Assembly: GCF_000243715.2 (NCBI RefSeq)
Contig: NZ_AHMO02000008.1
Span: 2,393,339 to 2,457,338 of the forward strand
DNA: 64,000 nucleotides
Origin: Leptospira broomii serovar Hurstbridge str. 5399
GTDB taxonomy: Bacteria > Spirochaetota > Leptospiria > Leptospirales > Leptospiraceae
Direction of reading: 5' to 3'
In this document: piece by piece, positions 50,617 through 59,825 of the stretch
How positions within the stretch are numbered: the stretch's first letter is position 1
Layout: each line of letters starts with the position of its first letter
Made by a program: the position numbers and the translations under genes
The notes under the pieces: model-generated
Told to the model about the DNA's origin: nothing
The model's database searches: none
What the model saw: the letters and a program-made list of their open reading frames with translations, nothing else

Positions 50617-51447
50617 ATGCAAAGTCGTTTCGAACATAAGCGGTATTCCTACGAGGGAATTTCCGAAGGAGGAATCCGCACTTCGATTATTATGCCGAAC
50701 TTAAATCTGATGTTCGATATCGGTCATCAGAATCCTAATAAGATTCATATCGGTAAGTTGTTATTGACTCACGCTCATTTGGATCACTCTGCGGGAATCC
50801 CTTATTATGTTTCCCAACGATCCTTGCGTAAACTCACTCCTCCTAAAATTTACGTTCCGAAGGAGCTGGAAACTCCTCTGCACGAAATCTTGGCTCTTTA
50901 TTCCAAGATAGAGGATTTTCCTTATCGATACGAATTATTCGGAGTTGCGGAAGGCGAAGAAGTCGAGATAGATCCGTACCATACCTTCAAACCTTGGAGG
51001 ACATTCCATCGAGTCGTTTCTCAAGGTTATACCGTTTACGAACGTAAGAAAAAATTAAAAACGGAATTTCAAGGACTTGGTTCCGCCGAGCTCGCCGAGA
51101 AAAAAAAAGTTTCCGGACCGATCGACGAAATCATTTCGAAGCCGGTCGTTAGTTTTTCCGGCGATACAAAAATCGAATACGTGCTAACTCACAAGGATGT
51201 TGCGGAGTCTGAAGTTATTTTTCTGGAATGCACATATATCGACGAAGAACGGGATGTCGCGAAGGCAAGAGAATGGGGGCATATTCATCTGGATGAAATT
51301 CTTCATAATTTGTCGGCTTTCAAAAACGAAAAAATCGTACTCATTCATTTCTCTAAACGATACCCGATACCTTATATCAAGAAAGTGATCGCTAAGAAAA
51401 TTCCCGCTTCGGAGAGGGATCGATTTCATCTTTTTCTACCTGAATGA
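50617..51447 (+). CDS. Metallo-beta-lactamase-fold hydrolase (RNase Z-like)
   Basis: 276 aa, cytosolic. The metal motif HxHxDH is [12 protein letters not shown] (His52, His54, Asp56, His57), followed later by [10 protein letters not shown] (second-shell Asp) and [17 protein letters not shown], which carry the remaining ligands. The layout resembles RNase Z and short beta-CASP-less ribonucleases, but the tRNA-binding exosite arm is not obvious. It starts one nt after the M16 partner gene. A tRNA 3'-processing role is possible, not shown. Confidence 0.82.
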   Translation: MQSRFEHKRYSYEGISEGGIRTSIIMPNLNLMFDIGHQNPNKIHIGKLLLTHAHLDHSAGIPYYVSQRSLRKLTPPKIYVPKELETPLHEILALYSKIEDFPYRYELFGVAEGEEVEIDPYHTFKPWRTFHRVVSQGYTVYERKKKLKTEFQGLGSAELAEKKKVSGPIDEIISKPVVSFSGDTKIEYVLTHKDVAESEVIFLECTYIDEERDVAKAREWGHIHLDEILHNLSAFKNEKIVLIHFSKRYPIPYIKKVIAKKIPASERDRFHLFLPE

Positions 51448-51474
51448 GCGTAGTATAATAAAGAAATTTTGAAT

Positions 51475-52158
51475 ATGTCTGATTCAAATAAACAACCGGA
51501 TAAAAAAGGATTGTCGCTTTACAAAGACGGCTTGGAGGAATGGATCGATCGCGATCTAGTTCGTCGTCCTTATCCGTGGCTCTATCATCTGGAAGAAAAC
51601 GCTTCCAGAGATAAGGTTCCGGTTCTTTCCCCGGCCTCGGGAGCGGTACTCGCCTTTCTCGTCTCATCCTGGGTTCCAGTTAGAATCCTTGAATTAGGGA
51701 CGGGATACGGAGTCTCTTTGATTTGGATTTATTCAGCTTTAAATGAAACCGCTAAAATCCAAAGTGTAGATCGAGAAATTCAATTTATGGAAAAGACTCA
51801 ATCCTATCTGGATCGGTTGGCCGACAGCTCCTCTCGAGTGGAGCTCCTACGCGGAGAATGCTTAGAGGCTTGTAGAAGATTTTTATCTTCGACGACGGAC
51901 GAAAGGGAATTCCTATTTGTCGATTGCGATAAGATTCGATATCCGGAAATTCTAAAATTGATTCGAGATTCCGGAAAGGGAAGAAGGCTTAGAGCCGTAT
52001 TTGATAATGTGCTCTGGCATGGGAGGCCGGCAGATCCTAATCGCCAGGCCCCCTCCGACCAGGCGATCCGTTCATTCTGGGCGATCCTAAAAGAATCGGG
52101 CTTGCCTTATACTCTGTTCCCCGTCGGAGACGGTCTAATCTGCATCGATTTTTACTAG
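51475..52158 (+). CDS. O-methyltransferase-like SAM-dependent enzyme
   Basis: 227 aa from the ATG at 51475 (a TTG two codons earlier is also open). Rossmann motif I is ILELGTGYGVS (residues 71-81), the acidic strand-two end is IQSVDREIQFM, and the later FLFVDCDKIRYPEIL and FDNVLWHGRPADP match the metal-ligand region of catechol/caffeoyl-CoA-type O-methyltransferases (methyltransf_3/24). Substrate unknown; members methylate small catechols or tRNA (TrmR). Follows the MBL gene by 27 nt. Confidence 0.83.
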   Translation: MSDSNKQPDKKGLSLYKDGLEEWIDRDLVRRPYPWLYHLEENASRDKVPVLSPASGAVLAFLVSSWVPVRILELGTGYGVSLIWIYSALNETAKIQSVDREIQFMEKTQSYLDRLADSSSRVELLRGECLEACRRFLSSTTDEREFLFVDCDKIRYPEILKLIRDSGKGRRLRAVFDNVLWHGRPADPNRQAPSDQAIRSFWAILKESGLPYTLFPVGDGLICIDFY

Positions 52159-52166
52159 TAAAAAGC

Positions 52167-52196
52167 TTGTTACACGTCAACAGAATGTGCTATATT
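52167..52196 (+). promoter_or_regulatory. Promoter of the exported-protein gene
   Basis: TTGTTA at 52167-52172 and TATATT at 52191-52196, 18 nt apart. Transcription would start near 52203, just before the ribosome binding site AGGGGG. Confidence 0.45.
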
Positions 52197-52215
52197 GCCG
52201 CGAGGGGGCGATAGC

Positions 52216-52971
52216 ATGAAAAAAAGTTTTTTCCCTATGAAACTCGCGGTATTAGGATTTTTATTGGTTACTACCTACGGGGTGATCGCACAAAATAAAC
52301 CGCAAGGCAACGACTCAAAAACGGCAGAACTGGCAAGCGTCGCGGATGATCCGAAATATCAGGGCGATTATTTGGAAGAATTTCATTATGCCAGAACCTT
52401 GGATTCCACTCAGACTAAACTGAAGCACGATTTAGCCGCACTACAAATCGTCGTGAAAAACTTCGGTTCTCAAGTGCAAGGATCTCAGGAAGAGTTCGAT
52501 TCCATTTGGAAAAAATACAATGAAGCGTATAAATTCTACCTAATGAGAAAATACGTCGTTTCGGGTCGCAAAACCAAAGAAACCGAACTCGCTACTAATA
52601 AATTGTACGGAAAATTTTCCGATCTTTATAATCAGAAAGTGGATCAGCTCTTAGGCGAATGCGCCGACACGATTGTAGGGGTAGAGCAAAAACAAGGTCC
52701 AGCTGAAGCAGCCAAGAGCGTTGCGGGTCGAGATATTTCCCAAAATCATCACAAGCTGCAAATCGCATATTACGAATATATCCAGGCCGAAAGAATGAGA
52801 AAAGATTCCCGGTATAAAGACAGCCTGATTCATCTTCGTCTCGCGAAAGAATACGGAATTTCTATCTTAAGTCGCTTGAAACCGGAAGAAGAGAGTAAGA
52901 CGGTCCGCGAAAAATACAAGGTGGATCTCAGCGATAACCGAAACCTGATTTTTTCCGAATCAAAACTTTAA
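52216..52971 (+). CDS. Exported protein of unknown function
   Basis: 251 aa from the ATG at 52216, which has GAGGGGG 7 nt upstream; the longer TTG-initiated frame covers that site. A signal peptide ([19 protein letters not shown]) is followed by an all-helical, charged mature protein with coiled-coil character ([40 protein letters not shown]). The absence of Cys near the cleavage site argues against a lipoprotein. Periplasmic and likely structural. I do not recognise the family. Confidence 0.75.
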   Translation: MKKSFFPMKLAVLGFLLVTTYGVIAQNKPQGNDSKTAELASVADDPKYQGDYLEEFHYARTLDSTQTKLKHDLAALQIVVKNFGSQVQGSQEEFDSIWKKYNEAYKFYLMRKYVVSGRKTKETELATNKLYGKFSDLYNQKVDQLLGECADTIVGVEQKQGPAEAAKSVAGRDISQNHHKLQIAYYEYIQAERMRKDSRYKDSLIHLRLAKEYGISILSRLKPEEESKTVREKYKVDLSDNRNLIFSESKL

Positions 52972-53077
52972 TTCGCCCGTTTACAAAGGACGGAAGGCAT
53001 GGTGATTTAAGCTGAATCGCTTTCCTGTATGAACTATTGCGACCGCTTTAGACTTGCGGGTAAGGTTATGGTTTTAA

Positions 53078-53096
53078 CCGGGGAATATTTCCCCGG
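53078..53096. other. Perfect GC-rich palindrome
   Basis: CCGGGGAA and TTCCCCGG form perfect 8-bp arms around TAT, about 107 nt after one gene and 80 nt before the next. It could be a terminator (no T-run follows) or a protein-binding site. Confidence 0.35.
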
Positions 53097-53176
53097 ATTT
53101 CCGTCGAAGTTGCTTTCATTTTTTCGTTGAGTAACAAGCTTTACACGAATCCGTCGGGATAAAATCGTTTCCTTAA

Positions 53177-54529
53177 GTGGACAAAAAATTTCCTATTTTT
53201 CTAATCATTATTTTTTTTACAACTTCTCTCTCTTCTCAGGAAGTTCCGAAAAAAACGTTTAATATTTTAATCGATCCCGGGCACGGCGGTCTCGATCTTA
53301 AGCCTAAAGAAGAACACGGTGATAAATACGATCCTGTTACTCAGAAGTATTTGGAACCCTACAAAGCGGGAGCGAAGTCCAAGGGGCGAAGAGAAAGCGA
53401 GGTTGTTCTCGCGCTCGCCAAAGAAGTGAAGGAAGTTTTGGATCTTACGAAAACTTCGGAAGGTTTCGATACGTTTCAAGGATATGCAAAGCGGTTTACG
53501 AACGATTCCCTGCCTTGGATTCGAATCGATTCGGATTTAACCCGAGAAGAGACAGCCTCCGAAGAGGGTGTCGATTTATCTTCCGATCCGAACGCCAATT
53601 ACCGTCTTTACGATTACCCCGACAAGAAGTCGGGTAAAATTCGATCCGGACGAATCTCCAGAATCAACGCTTCTCGTCCCTATCTCGTTCTCTCTTTGCA
53701 TTTGAATCCTAGCTGGAAGGATCATCCCGGCGGTATGGCTGCCGTTCTTACCCCTTCCTATCGTACGTTCTATGCGTTGAGAAAGATTTCGGAGGGAGCT
53801 TCTTCAAAATCCTTCGAGAACGGGCCGTGGAAGGAATGGATGCGATTTAAGATGGAATGGTCAACTTTACAAAACGCGGTCGCCGATTCGTGGATCTATT
53901 TCAACGGTTACTGGCCCAATAAATCGGGAAAGAAATCCGACCTCGCGAACTTCGAAGGCTATCGTCAAAATATGGTGACCTGGAAATATGCGGATTCGCC
54001 AGGCTGGATCGAGAGAGCTAAACTAGGAGGTCCTGGCCCCTATGCAAAAAAACACTCCGAGTATTCCGCTAAAGGTCCGTTCTGGGATCGAGAACGTTCT
54101 CAGGTTGAATTATGGAGGAGGGAAGACGGGCCGGAAGGATTCGGAGGCGATAATAATTTTGCTGCCGTCGAACTGATGAGATTCGTTCAATACGGACTTC
54201 GCTCCATACCGACGGAAGAAGTCGAACTTTCTCATCCCGGGCCGATCAACGATCCTTATATTTCAACTTATAGTCTTCCCACTTTCATCAACGCTATTTC
54301 GGCATATCTTGAAATCGGTTATATCGATAAAGAAAAAGATATGAAAATTCTGACGAAGCGAAGAAAGGATGTCGCGATCTCATTGGCGGTCGGAATTTAC
54401 TCTTTGTTTCACGGTATTAAGACTAAACCATTAGATTCTCCTTATATTCCCAAAGGAAAGAAAATATCTTGGTCTAAATACGAAAATTGGAAAGACGGTA
54501 ATTATTTTAGGATTGTCCGGGAAGAATGA
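53177..54529 (+). CDS. Secreted N-acetylmuramoyl-L-alanine amidase (amidase_3)
   Basis: 450 aa, GTG start, signal peptide ([15 protein letters not shown]). Zinc-ligand positions of the amidase_3 fold are present: His36 in [10 protein letters not shown], Glu73 in [15 protein letters not shown], and His175 in [10 protein letters not shown]. The family cleaves the amide between N-acetylmuramic acid and L-alanine of peptidoglycan, here in the periplasm during division or remodelling. Unusually long inserts, especially residues 95-165 and 185-300, enlarge it well beyond the 200-residue core and may bind wall or regulators. The 3' end overlaps the reading frame of an IS remnant by 17 nt. Confidence 0.85.
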   Translation: MDKKFPIFLIIIFFTTSLSSQEVPKKTFNILIDPGHGGLDLKPKEEHGDKYDPVTQKYLEPYKAGAKSKGRRESEVVLALAKEVKEVLDLTKTSEGFDTFQGYAKRFTNDSLPWIRIDSDLTREETASEEGVDLSSDPNANYRLYDYPDKKSGKIRSGRISRINASRPYLVLSLHLNPSWKDHPGGMAAVLTPSYRTFYALRKISEGASSKSFENGPWKEWMRFKMEWSTLQNAVADSWIYFNGYWPNKSGKKSDLANFEGYRQNMVTWKYADSPGWIERAKLGGPGPYAKKHSEYSAKGPFWDRERSQVELWRREDGPEGFGGDNNFAAVELMRFVQYGLRSIPTEEVELSHPGPINDPYISTYSLPTFINAISAYLEIGYIDKEKDMKILTKRRKDVAISLAVGIYSLFHGIKTKPLDSPYIPKGKKISWSKYENWKDGNYFRIVREE

Positions 54530-55226
54530 TTCCGAGTCTTCCTTCCTCATCAGGCTAAGCCAAGCGCGGGTCCAGGCGCTTCCTTTCCTTCGGAAAGTTC
54601 TCGGCTCCTCCGCTTTGTCCATTGCTCCAAGAAACTCAAAATCAATCCTGCCTCACAACCTTTCTAATCTAAAGCCTCTCACTGCTAAAGACCTCTTCAA
54701 CAATCGCTTTCCTAATCTAAATCTATCCTACTACACTGATCTCACCAAAAACATTCTCACCAATATTACGTATATACCTATCGCTGGAAAAGCGAATTAT
54801 CTATTTGTAATTAAGGATCTATTCAATAGAGAGATTATGGGATGGGAAATAGCACCTAGTCTTGAGACTCGGCACCTGCTTACTGCTTTCAAAAGGGCTT
54901 TGATCAGGAGAAAATCGCCAAAAGGAATTATATTTCATTCTGATAGAGGAGTCCAGTATGTCAGTGAAGACTTTAGAAAAGAGTTAAATACGAATGAATT
55001 TATTCAGAGCATGAGTAGGAAAGGCAACTGCTACGACAATGCTCCGATGGAATCTTTCTTTAAAACTCCGAAAGTAGAGGAAGTTTATAGAAGAAAATTC
55101 AACACAATTAAGGAAGCGAAATATTTTCTGTTCGACTATATCGAAAGATATTACAACAGAAGGAGACGACACTCGACTTTAGGTTATCTTAGCCCCGTCG
55201 AGTTCAGAGAAAAAATTACTGCATGA
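54513..55226 (+). pseudogene. Degenerate IS3 transposase (OrfB integrase core)
   Basis: The open frame (237 codons) begins inside the amidase 3' end; homology to IS3 transposases starts near codon 30. The rve core is visible: VIKDLFNREIMGWEI, the second Asp in FHSDRGVQYVSE, the Glu in NAPMESFF and the C-terminal YIERYYNRRRRHSTLGYLSP. The first catalytic Asp, normally DITYI, is Asn here (TNITYIPI), and the N-terminal HTH part is missing, so it cannot be an active transposase. Codons 40-85 are nearly G-free on the coding strand, unlike the rest. Confidence 0.75.
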
Positions 55227-55250
55227 CCATGTCCGTTTTTTCGGGGAAAC
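54590..55250 (+). mobile_element. IS3-family insertion-sequence remnant
   Basis: A 3'-terminal fragment of an IS3 (IS150-like) element. Only the integrase domain of the second reading frame and a short 3' flank are left; the first frame, the programmed frameshift and the left end are missing. The right boundary is placed just after the stop near 55226, where DNA changes character; no inverted repeat pair can be confirmed. Confidence 0.65.
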
Positions 55251-55259
55251 TCCAGTTTA

Positions 55260-55602
55260 AATATTTCTCAAAAATGATTACAAATATACTAAGCGTCGAC
55301 GAAATGATTTTTATTGATTTCTTTACAAAGGTAACCGATGGGTCTCGCTATAGTCCTTCTATCTTAAAAGTGACAGATTTTGTTCCAATGGATAGAGAAA
55401 GTCCCTCGTTCCGAAATGCTCGAATAATTCTGAGCAGATAATTTCACTTTTTACGGATTTCGATAGAAGGAAGAAGGGTCATGGCTTAAATTATAACCGC
55501 GAAGAAATTCCGAAATTTCAAGATATCCTGAAGTCGATGGAAGCCGAGACAAAAAGAATCGAAATCAGTATAAGCCGCAGCGTTCACAAGAGTTCTCCGT
55601 AG
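55260..55602 (+). pseudogene. Frameshifted gene remnant downstream of the IS
   Basis: Two protein-like segments lie end to end in different frames. The first (to the stop at 55441) ends SPSFRNARIILSR; shifting one frame continues as SLFTDFDRRKKGHGLNYNRE and IPKFQDILKSMEAETKRIEI, ending at a TAG at 55600-55602. The composition of the second piece is that of a normal alpha-helical protein. This looks like the 3' part of a gene interrupted by the IS and then shifted. The family is not recognised. Confidence 0.4.
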
Positions 55603-55713
55603 TAGTACGTATTGACTGTTCAATGTGATTTTAAAGAGATAAAATTAAAACGTACAAAATAAATAATTTCTTCTTTCAGAAAAAAGTTAATAGCATAACG
55701 GTGTCTCCTTAAA

Positions 55714-55720
55714 AAGGGAG
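55714..55720 (+). promoter_or_regulatory. Ribosome binding site of the PI-PLC gene
   Basis: AAGGGAG 6 nt before the ATG at 55727. CTCCTT at 55705-55710 can pair with it and might sequester it in a small hairpin. Confidence 0.55.
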
Positions 55721-55726
55721 TTAGCT

Positions 55727-56689
55727 ATGTCATTTAACTATGCAACTTGGATGGGCGATCACGTTTATAGGAAAAGATTACTGGGTAATATTCCAATTCT
55801 CGCAACACATAATTCTGGTTGTTATAATGGACAAAATACCATTATGGTCAAGTGCCAAGAGAGAAATATATTGGAGCAACTTATGGGCGGTATTCGTTGC
55901 TTCGATATTCGTGTTCGCGTATCAAACAATTGGTATGTGATGCATCATAATGATAATTGTCCTCCAATTGGAAATGAAATTGAGCGTCAACAATACGAAG
56001 CCGCTTTATATTCAATGAAAGCTTTCCTCACTATGAGAATACCAAATTGTACGCCTGAGAACGAATTCATATTAATATTTCTTTCGGGATCTGATAATGG
56101 AAACCTAACAGCCGAACAAGAATATTACGTACTCTGGAAGACGCAGGATGTATTTAGAGAACTTTTATTTAATGAGCCATTAACTCCGGACATAACATAT
56201 GAGCATCTTTTGAAATCAAATCAGCGCGTTTTACTTTTTACAAAATCACTTAACAAGCTCGAAGCTAACGGCAGTAGACCAACTTGGGCATTAGACTGGA
56301 ACCAATTTGTTCAAGGAACATGGGTTACAGAACAATCCCAGTTTGGGTCTCCTTTAGATTCCGAAAGATTGAACATAGTTGAGAAAAATATAACTGACGC
56401 TGTTTCAAAAAGAGCAGATGATCTTTCGAAAAGCCCAAATATATGGTCTTCCGATCAAAAAATCTTTCTATCATGCGATTTTAATATCTGGACAACAAAT
56501 GTTGGGGGGTTGGCTGAAAGTCAAGTCAATCCAATGGCGACTCGCGTAATTAGAAAATTATCTAGTGATCCAATTTTAAAAAATGGAACGAATTTAATGA
56601 GTGTTGATTTTTTTAATCTCCCGAATACCGATTTGATGGACTCGATAATCCAAGCAAATGATATCATTCGTATGGTGGCTGAGAAGTAG
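55727..56689 (+). CDS. PI-PLC X-domain phosphodiesterase
   Basis: 320 aa, one phosphatidylinositol-specific phospholipase C X domain. Signatures in order: ILATHNSGCY (catalytic His28), CQERNILEQLMGGIRCFDIRV (Arg57, Asp60, Arg62) and WYVMHHND (His73/His74), the second catalytic His. The CQ-xxx-I-xx-QL-xx-GIR-x-FDIR segment is closer to the PLCXD/listerial-bacillus type than to phosphodiesterases of the GDPD family. No signal peptide is evident (the start is MSFNYATWM), so secretion would need another route. It is markedly AT-rich with A/T-ending codons (AAT, ATA, TTA), unlike neighbours, and sits next to an IS scar: probably acquired. Substrate not proved. Confidence 0.82.
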   Translation: MSFNYATWMGDHVYRKRLLGNIPILATHNSGCYNGQNTIMVKCQERNILEQLMGGIRCFDIRVRVSNNWYVMHHNDNCPPIGNEIERQQYEAALYSMKAFLTMRIPNCTPENEFILIFLSGSDNGNLTAEQEYYVLWKTQDVFRELLFNEPLTPDITYEHLLKSNQRVLLFTKSLNKLEANGSRPTWALDWNQFVQGTWVTEQSQFGSPLDSERLNIVEKNITDAVSKRADDLSKSPNIWSSDQKIFLSCDFNIWTTNVGGLAESQVNPMATRVIRKLSSDPILKNGTNLMSVDFFNLPNTDLMDSIIQANDIIRMVAEK

Positions 56690-56851
56690 AAGTAAACAGT
56701 TACTGTAAGTCCAACTTTCTTATTGGATTACCATCACCTTTACATCCATGCAGAGGGCTGCTCCGATGAAACCATATTATGGATCGATTTAGTTTTAGGT
56801 TAAGCTATTTAATTTTATGGACACTGTCGTGTGTGTGGTCATGCTCGGGCT

Positions 56852-57679
56852 ATGCGTTTTCTCCTTGTTTTAGGTCTTTTCTTTTTCGTTTTTTCCTGTA
56901 CGGCGGCTAATTTAGTCGGGTCCGAACCCGTTCCGAAAGTGAGACTTGATTCCAGGAAGAAAGTCGCTTTAGTCGGCTTTCATCCTTATTCGACCTCTAC
57001 CGTGGGAGTGAAATTAGACGGCTGGATCAACTCTCCTTGCAAGAGTGTCATCTCCCAAAAATATGGTACCGATTTAAAGTCGGCCTTTTTTAAGGGTAGG
57101 AGAAACGTTCCTTCGGATCATAGGGCGGCATATCCGTTGTCTTCGCAGGTTGTTTCCCCGCTTTCTTGGGGAGAGCCGATTTCCAAATTTCCTTCCACGA
57201 CTTGGGAAGAAAATATACCGGAAGAGAATATTAAGGATTTTATAGAATTTTCGTATAAACATCTGGCGGCGGGCGCGTTGCCCGATATTTGCGAGGTTTT
57301 GGATTGGGACGCTAGTTCCAAATCTTTTCGGTTAAAAAAGAGGAACGTGGACTATTTTGTTGTCGGGTTCTTTACTCCGGTGTTTTGGCGGCCTACTTTC
57401 GTCGGCGCTGTCTCGTTTGCCGTGTCTTTTCCCTTCAGTTTTCTTAGCCTGGGTATCTTGCCTACGGTTTGGCAGAAACAGACCGACTCTTTTTTTAGAG
57501 TCTATGATTCCAAATTGAATGTGGTCAAGAACCTGGAGACGAAAAATTCTTTTTGGACGATTTCCGCCCTTTGGGTTTTTCCGAGCGATCGGAGTAAGGT
57601 CGTTGAAGAATTTTCTTACGATCCTCCCGCTTGGGAAAAGGATGTGGAAGAGTTGGATCGGGCCTGGAGGCCGGAATAG
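56852..57679 (+). CDS. Putative lipoprotein of unknown function
   Basis: 275 aa from the ATG at 56852; a GTG seven codons earlier is open. Signal sequence MRFLLVLGLFFFVFSCTAAN gives Cys16 as the lipidated residue. The mature part contains VRLDSRKKVALVGFHPYSTS, mixed strands, and a hydrophobic stretch (FVGAVSFAVSFPFSFLSLGI, around residues 190-210) that may be a membrane hairpin or a second anchor, followed by a C-terminal domain. Not a family I recognise; codon use is again G/C- and T-rich like the core genome. Confidence 0.7.
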   Translation: MRFLLVLGLFFFVFSCTAANLVGSEPVPKVRLDSRKKVALVGFHPYSTSTVGVKLDGWINSPCKSVISQKYGTDLKSAFFKGRRNVPSDHRAAYPLSSQVVSPLSWGEPISKFPSTTWEENIPEENIKDFIEFSYKHLAAGALPDICEVLDWDASSKSFRLKKRNVDYFVVGFFTPVFWRPTFVGAVSFAVSFPFSFLSLGILPTVWQKQTDSFFRVYDSKLNVVKNLETKNSFWTISALWVFPSDRSKVVEEFSYDPPAWEKDVEELDRAWRPE

Positions 57680-57719
57680 TTTTTTATCTTTCGGGTTTTT
57701 TCGTTATTTTCTTTCGTTT

Positions 57720-58358
57720 TTAATTCTTATTTCTTTTTGCTTTTTTTGATTTTACTCGTTTGGTTTCTTTTGCTTCGGCATTCTTTTTTCCGCCGAGCTT
57801 TTGGATTCGAGTTTTTGCCTCTTCGATCGCAGGTTTAAAGGATGCGGGTGCAATTTTTACGAATTTGGAATAGTATTCGATTGCGTCCTCTTTTTGTCCC
57901 GAGTTTTCGTTCGATAGGGCGAGATTGTATATGATTTCGGGTGTGTCGTCCGTGGTCAGCTTTAGTGCGGATTCATAGTTTTGGATCGCTTCCTTGTGTC
58001 GACCTAGGCTTTCCAAGATCACACCACTGTTGTAGTACGCCTGCATATATTTGGAATCGATTTGGACGGCTTCTCCGAATTTCTCTAGGGCCTCTTTTTT
58101 TCGGTCCATCGTCATGTAGGCGATTCCGGCATTGGTTCGGTACTCCGCTTGTTTAGGGTCCAGTTCCGAGGCTTCCAGAAATTTGTTGAGCGCTTTTTCG
58201 GGATTGGACGGGAGTAGCTCCGCTCCTTGTTTATTGGTTTCGATTGCCTGCTTGATCGGATCTTTGGGTCCGCAAAGTAGAAAGGTTAGAGCTATGAGAG
58301 AGAATACGGCGGTATTTTTTATGTATTTCAAGGAATGTTTCCTAATAGAAAAGTGCAT
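57720..58358 (-). CDS. TPR-repeat lipoprotein
   Basis: 212 aa. Signal sequence to LTFLLCGPKDP, Cys29 being the lipidation candidate. At least four tetratricopeptide repeats follow, for example PEKALNKFLEASELDPKQAE, YRTNAGIAYMTMDRKKEALE, YYNSGVILESLGRHKEAIQ and IIYNLALSNENSGQKEDAIE. The C-terminal 30 residues are strongly basic (KRVKSKKAKRNKN). TPR lipoproteins are scaffolds in envelope complexes. Its ATG lies within the Yip1-like gene 3' end (17-nt overlap), so the two are co-translated. Convergent with the preceding lipoprotein gene. Confidence 0.83.
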   Translation of the reverse strand: MHFSIRKHSLKYIKNTAVFSLIALTFLLCGPKDPIKQAIETNKQGAELLPSNPEKALNKFLEASELDPKQAEYRTNAGIAYMTMDRKKEALEKFGEAVQIDSKYMQAYYNSGVILESLGRHKEAIQNYESALKLTTDDTPEIIYNLALSNENSGQKEDAIEYYSKFVKIAPASFKPAIEEAKTRIQKLGGKKNAEAKETKRVKSKKAKRNKN

Positions 58359-59022
58359 ATCCGATTAAGGCAAAGACGGCGGGCGAAAGCGCGATGACCG
58401 CGGCTCGGCCTGTAGGCTGATCGAATTGTTTTCGGAATCCTTGGATTGCATAGAGTAAACTTCCGATATAGGTTCCAAGCGTCAGGACCGCCCAGAGGAA
58501 GGTGAGGATTAGCGGGATGATTTTGCCTGCAACAAACGGGAATTTTAAGAGACTGAACACTTCTTGGGCCGCGATGCCTAGTATTGGAATCAGTAGCGTA
58601 TTGAGGGATAAGAGTAAGATCGTCGGCTTAGACGGGTTTTCCCCTTTTCCTTTTAGGATCGTAAAGGAAACATACCAACAAGCGCCTAACAGAATCGGCA
58701 TCATTCCCCAGAGCAGCACGAACCCGAATATATTCTGCGGGTAGTGGGAGAAGAAGTAGACGATACTGCCGATTTCTTTCTGCGCATATAGACCTTCTAT
58801 GGTTGCGTTGGGATTGAAATCCTTTACATATACGTAGATCAGTATATTTATCGCATTTAGGATACTTGTAACCGCAAATAGAGTGGAATACCGAACAATT
58901 CCGGAACGCAGTGGATCGTCCATCCAGGTCTCTAAGTCGATTTTTTTCCGGAGTACATTCCGGATTTCGTTGATCTGATTGGCCAGTCTCTCTTTGATCG
59001 CAGCGACGATTTCGATCCGCAT
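58342..59022 (-). CDS. Yip1-domain-like membrane protein
   Basis: 226 aa with a charged N-terminal coil (ERLANQINEIRNVLRKKIDL) and five hydrophobic helices starting near residue 45. Bacterial Yip1-like proteins have this five-helix plan; the WMDDPLRSGIVRYS segment before helix one fits. Function in bacteria is not established. Coupled to a downstream TPR lipoprotein by a 17-nt overlap, suggesting an envelope complex of the two. Confidence 0.65.
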   Translation of the reverse strand: MRIEIVAAIKERLANQINEIRNVLRKKIDLETWMDDPLRSGIVRYSTLFAVTSILNAINILIYVYVKDFNPNATIEGLYAQKEIGSIVYFFSHYPQNIFGFVLLWGMMPILLGACWYVSFTILKGKGENPSKPTILLLSLNTLLIPILGIAAQEVFSLLKFPFVAGKIIPLILTFLWAVLTLGTYIGSLLYAIQGFRKQFDQPTGRAAVIALSPAVFALIGYALFY

Positions 59023-59177
59023 AGTAATCCTATATGATTTTTTCCTTAATAAAATAGGAGAGAGGAGTTCCGTGTCGAGTGAAATAAGACTTTGGGTAGT
59101 TCTTTTTGTTTGACTGGGATTCGGTTGTGCAAACTTTCTATCTATTCTTTCAGTTCCAAGGGGATAAACCGAGACAG

Positions 59178-59825
59178 ATGCGATCCTTTATTCAAGACGT
59201 CACTCGCCTTCTTTTCCGTCGAAACGGACTTTTTCTTTTGAGCGTTTTCTTTCTCGACGTCGGTTGCGGCGGGGTTTCTAAAGAAACGAAAGATCATTAT
59301 GCGTCCGGTGCGGCTTTTTTTCAGGAAAAAAAATTGGATACGGCGATCGGCGAATTCCAGAAGGTTTATCAGGATGATCCGGATTATCTTTCCACCCGAT
59401 TGATGCTGGGGAAATGTTATTTTTATTCGGAAGATTTTAAGAAGGCTAAGGAAATTTTCGGCGAGGACTTTGCCAATAATCCAGGTAGATTGAATTCGGG
59501 AATTTGGTGGTTTAGGACCCGGTTTATTTTAGGAGAAGATCCGAGCGAGATCTTACTCGGTGTGAATTCCATTTTAGAAATCGATCCGGAAAAAACGGAG
59601 GCTTGGATATTGCGGGGTTTGATCGAGGAAAAGCTAGGCAAACCGTCCGAGGCTGTGCGCAGCTATCTGAAAGTCGCGGAAGATTCGGATCGGGTGGCTT
59701 TTGCGAACTACAGGTTGTCAAAAGTTTTTAGAGTGATCGGAATTTCCGCTAGAGCGGAAAAATACGCCGAAAAAGCGAGAGCCCTGGGTTATGAGATTCC
59801 CGCAAAATCGGATAAAGTAAAATGA
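59178..59825 (+). CDS. TPR-repeat lipoprotein
   Basis: 215 aa from the ATG at 59178 (an in-frame TTG at 59106 would add 24 residues). The lipobox is LDVGCGG, Cys30 lipidated. Tetratricopeptide-like repeats: ASGAAFFQEKKLDTAIGEF, LSTRLMLGKCYFYSEDFKKA, and ILRGLIEEKLGKPSEAVRSY. Likely a periplasmic-side scaffold. Overlaps the following MORN gene by 4 nt, so both products are probably made together. Separated from the Yip1/TPR pair by divergent promoters in about 150 nt. Confidence 0.83.
   Translation: MRSFIQDVTRLLFRRNGLFLLSVFFLDVGCGGVSKETKDHYASGAAFFQEKKLDTAIGEFQKVYQDDPDYLSTRLMLGKCYFYSEDFKKAKEIFGEDFANNPGRLNSGIWWFRTRFILGEDPSEILLGVNSILEIDPEKTEAWILRGLIEEKLGKPSEAVRSYLKVAEDSDRVAFANYRLSKVFRVIGISARAEKYAEKARALGYEIPAKSDKVK

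Noticed and set aside
54640..54770. Repeated CTAATCTAAA units as a CRISPR or phase-variable repeat
   Set aside because: Units are irregular and lie within a decayed coding region; no spacer structure.
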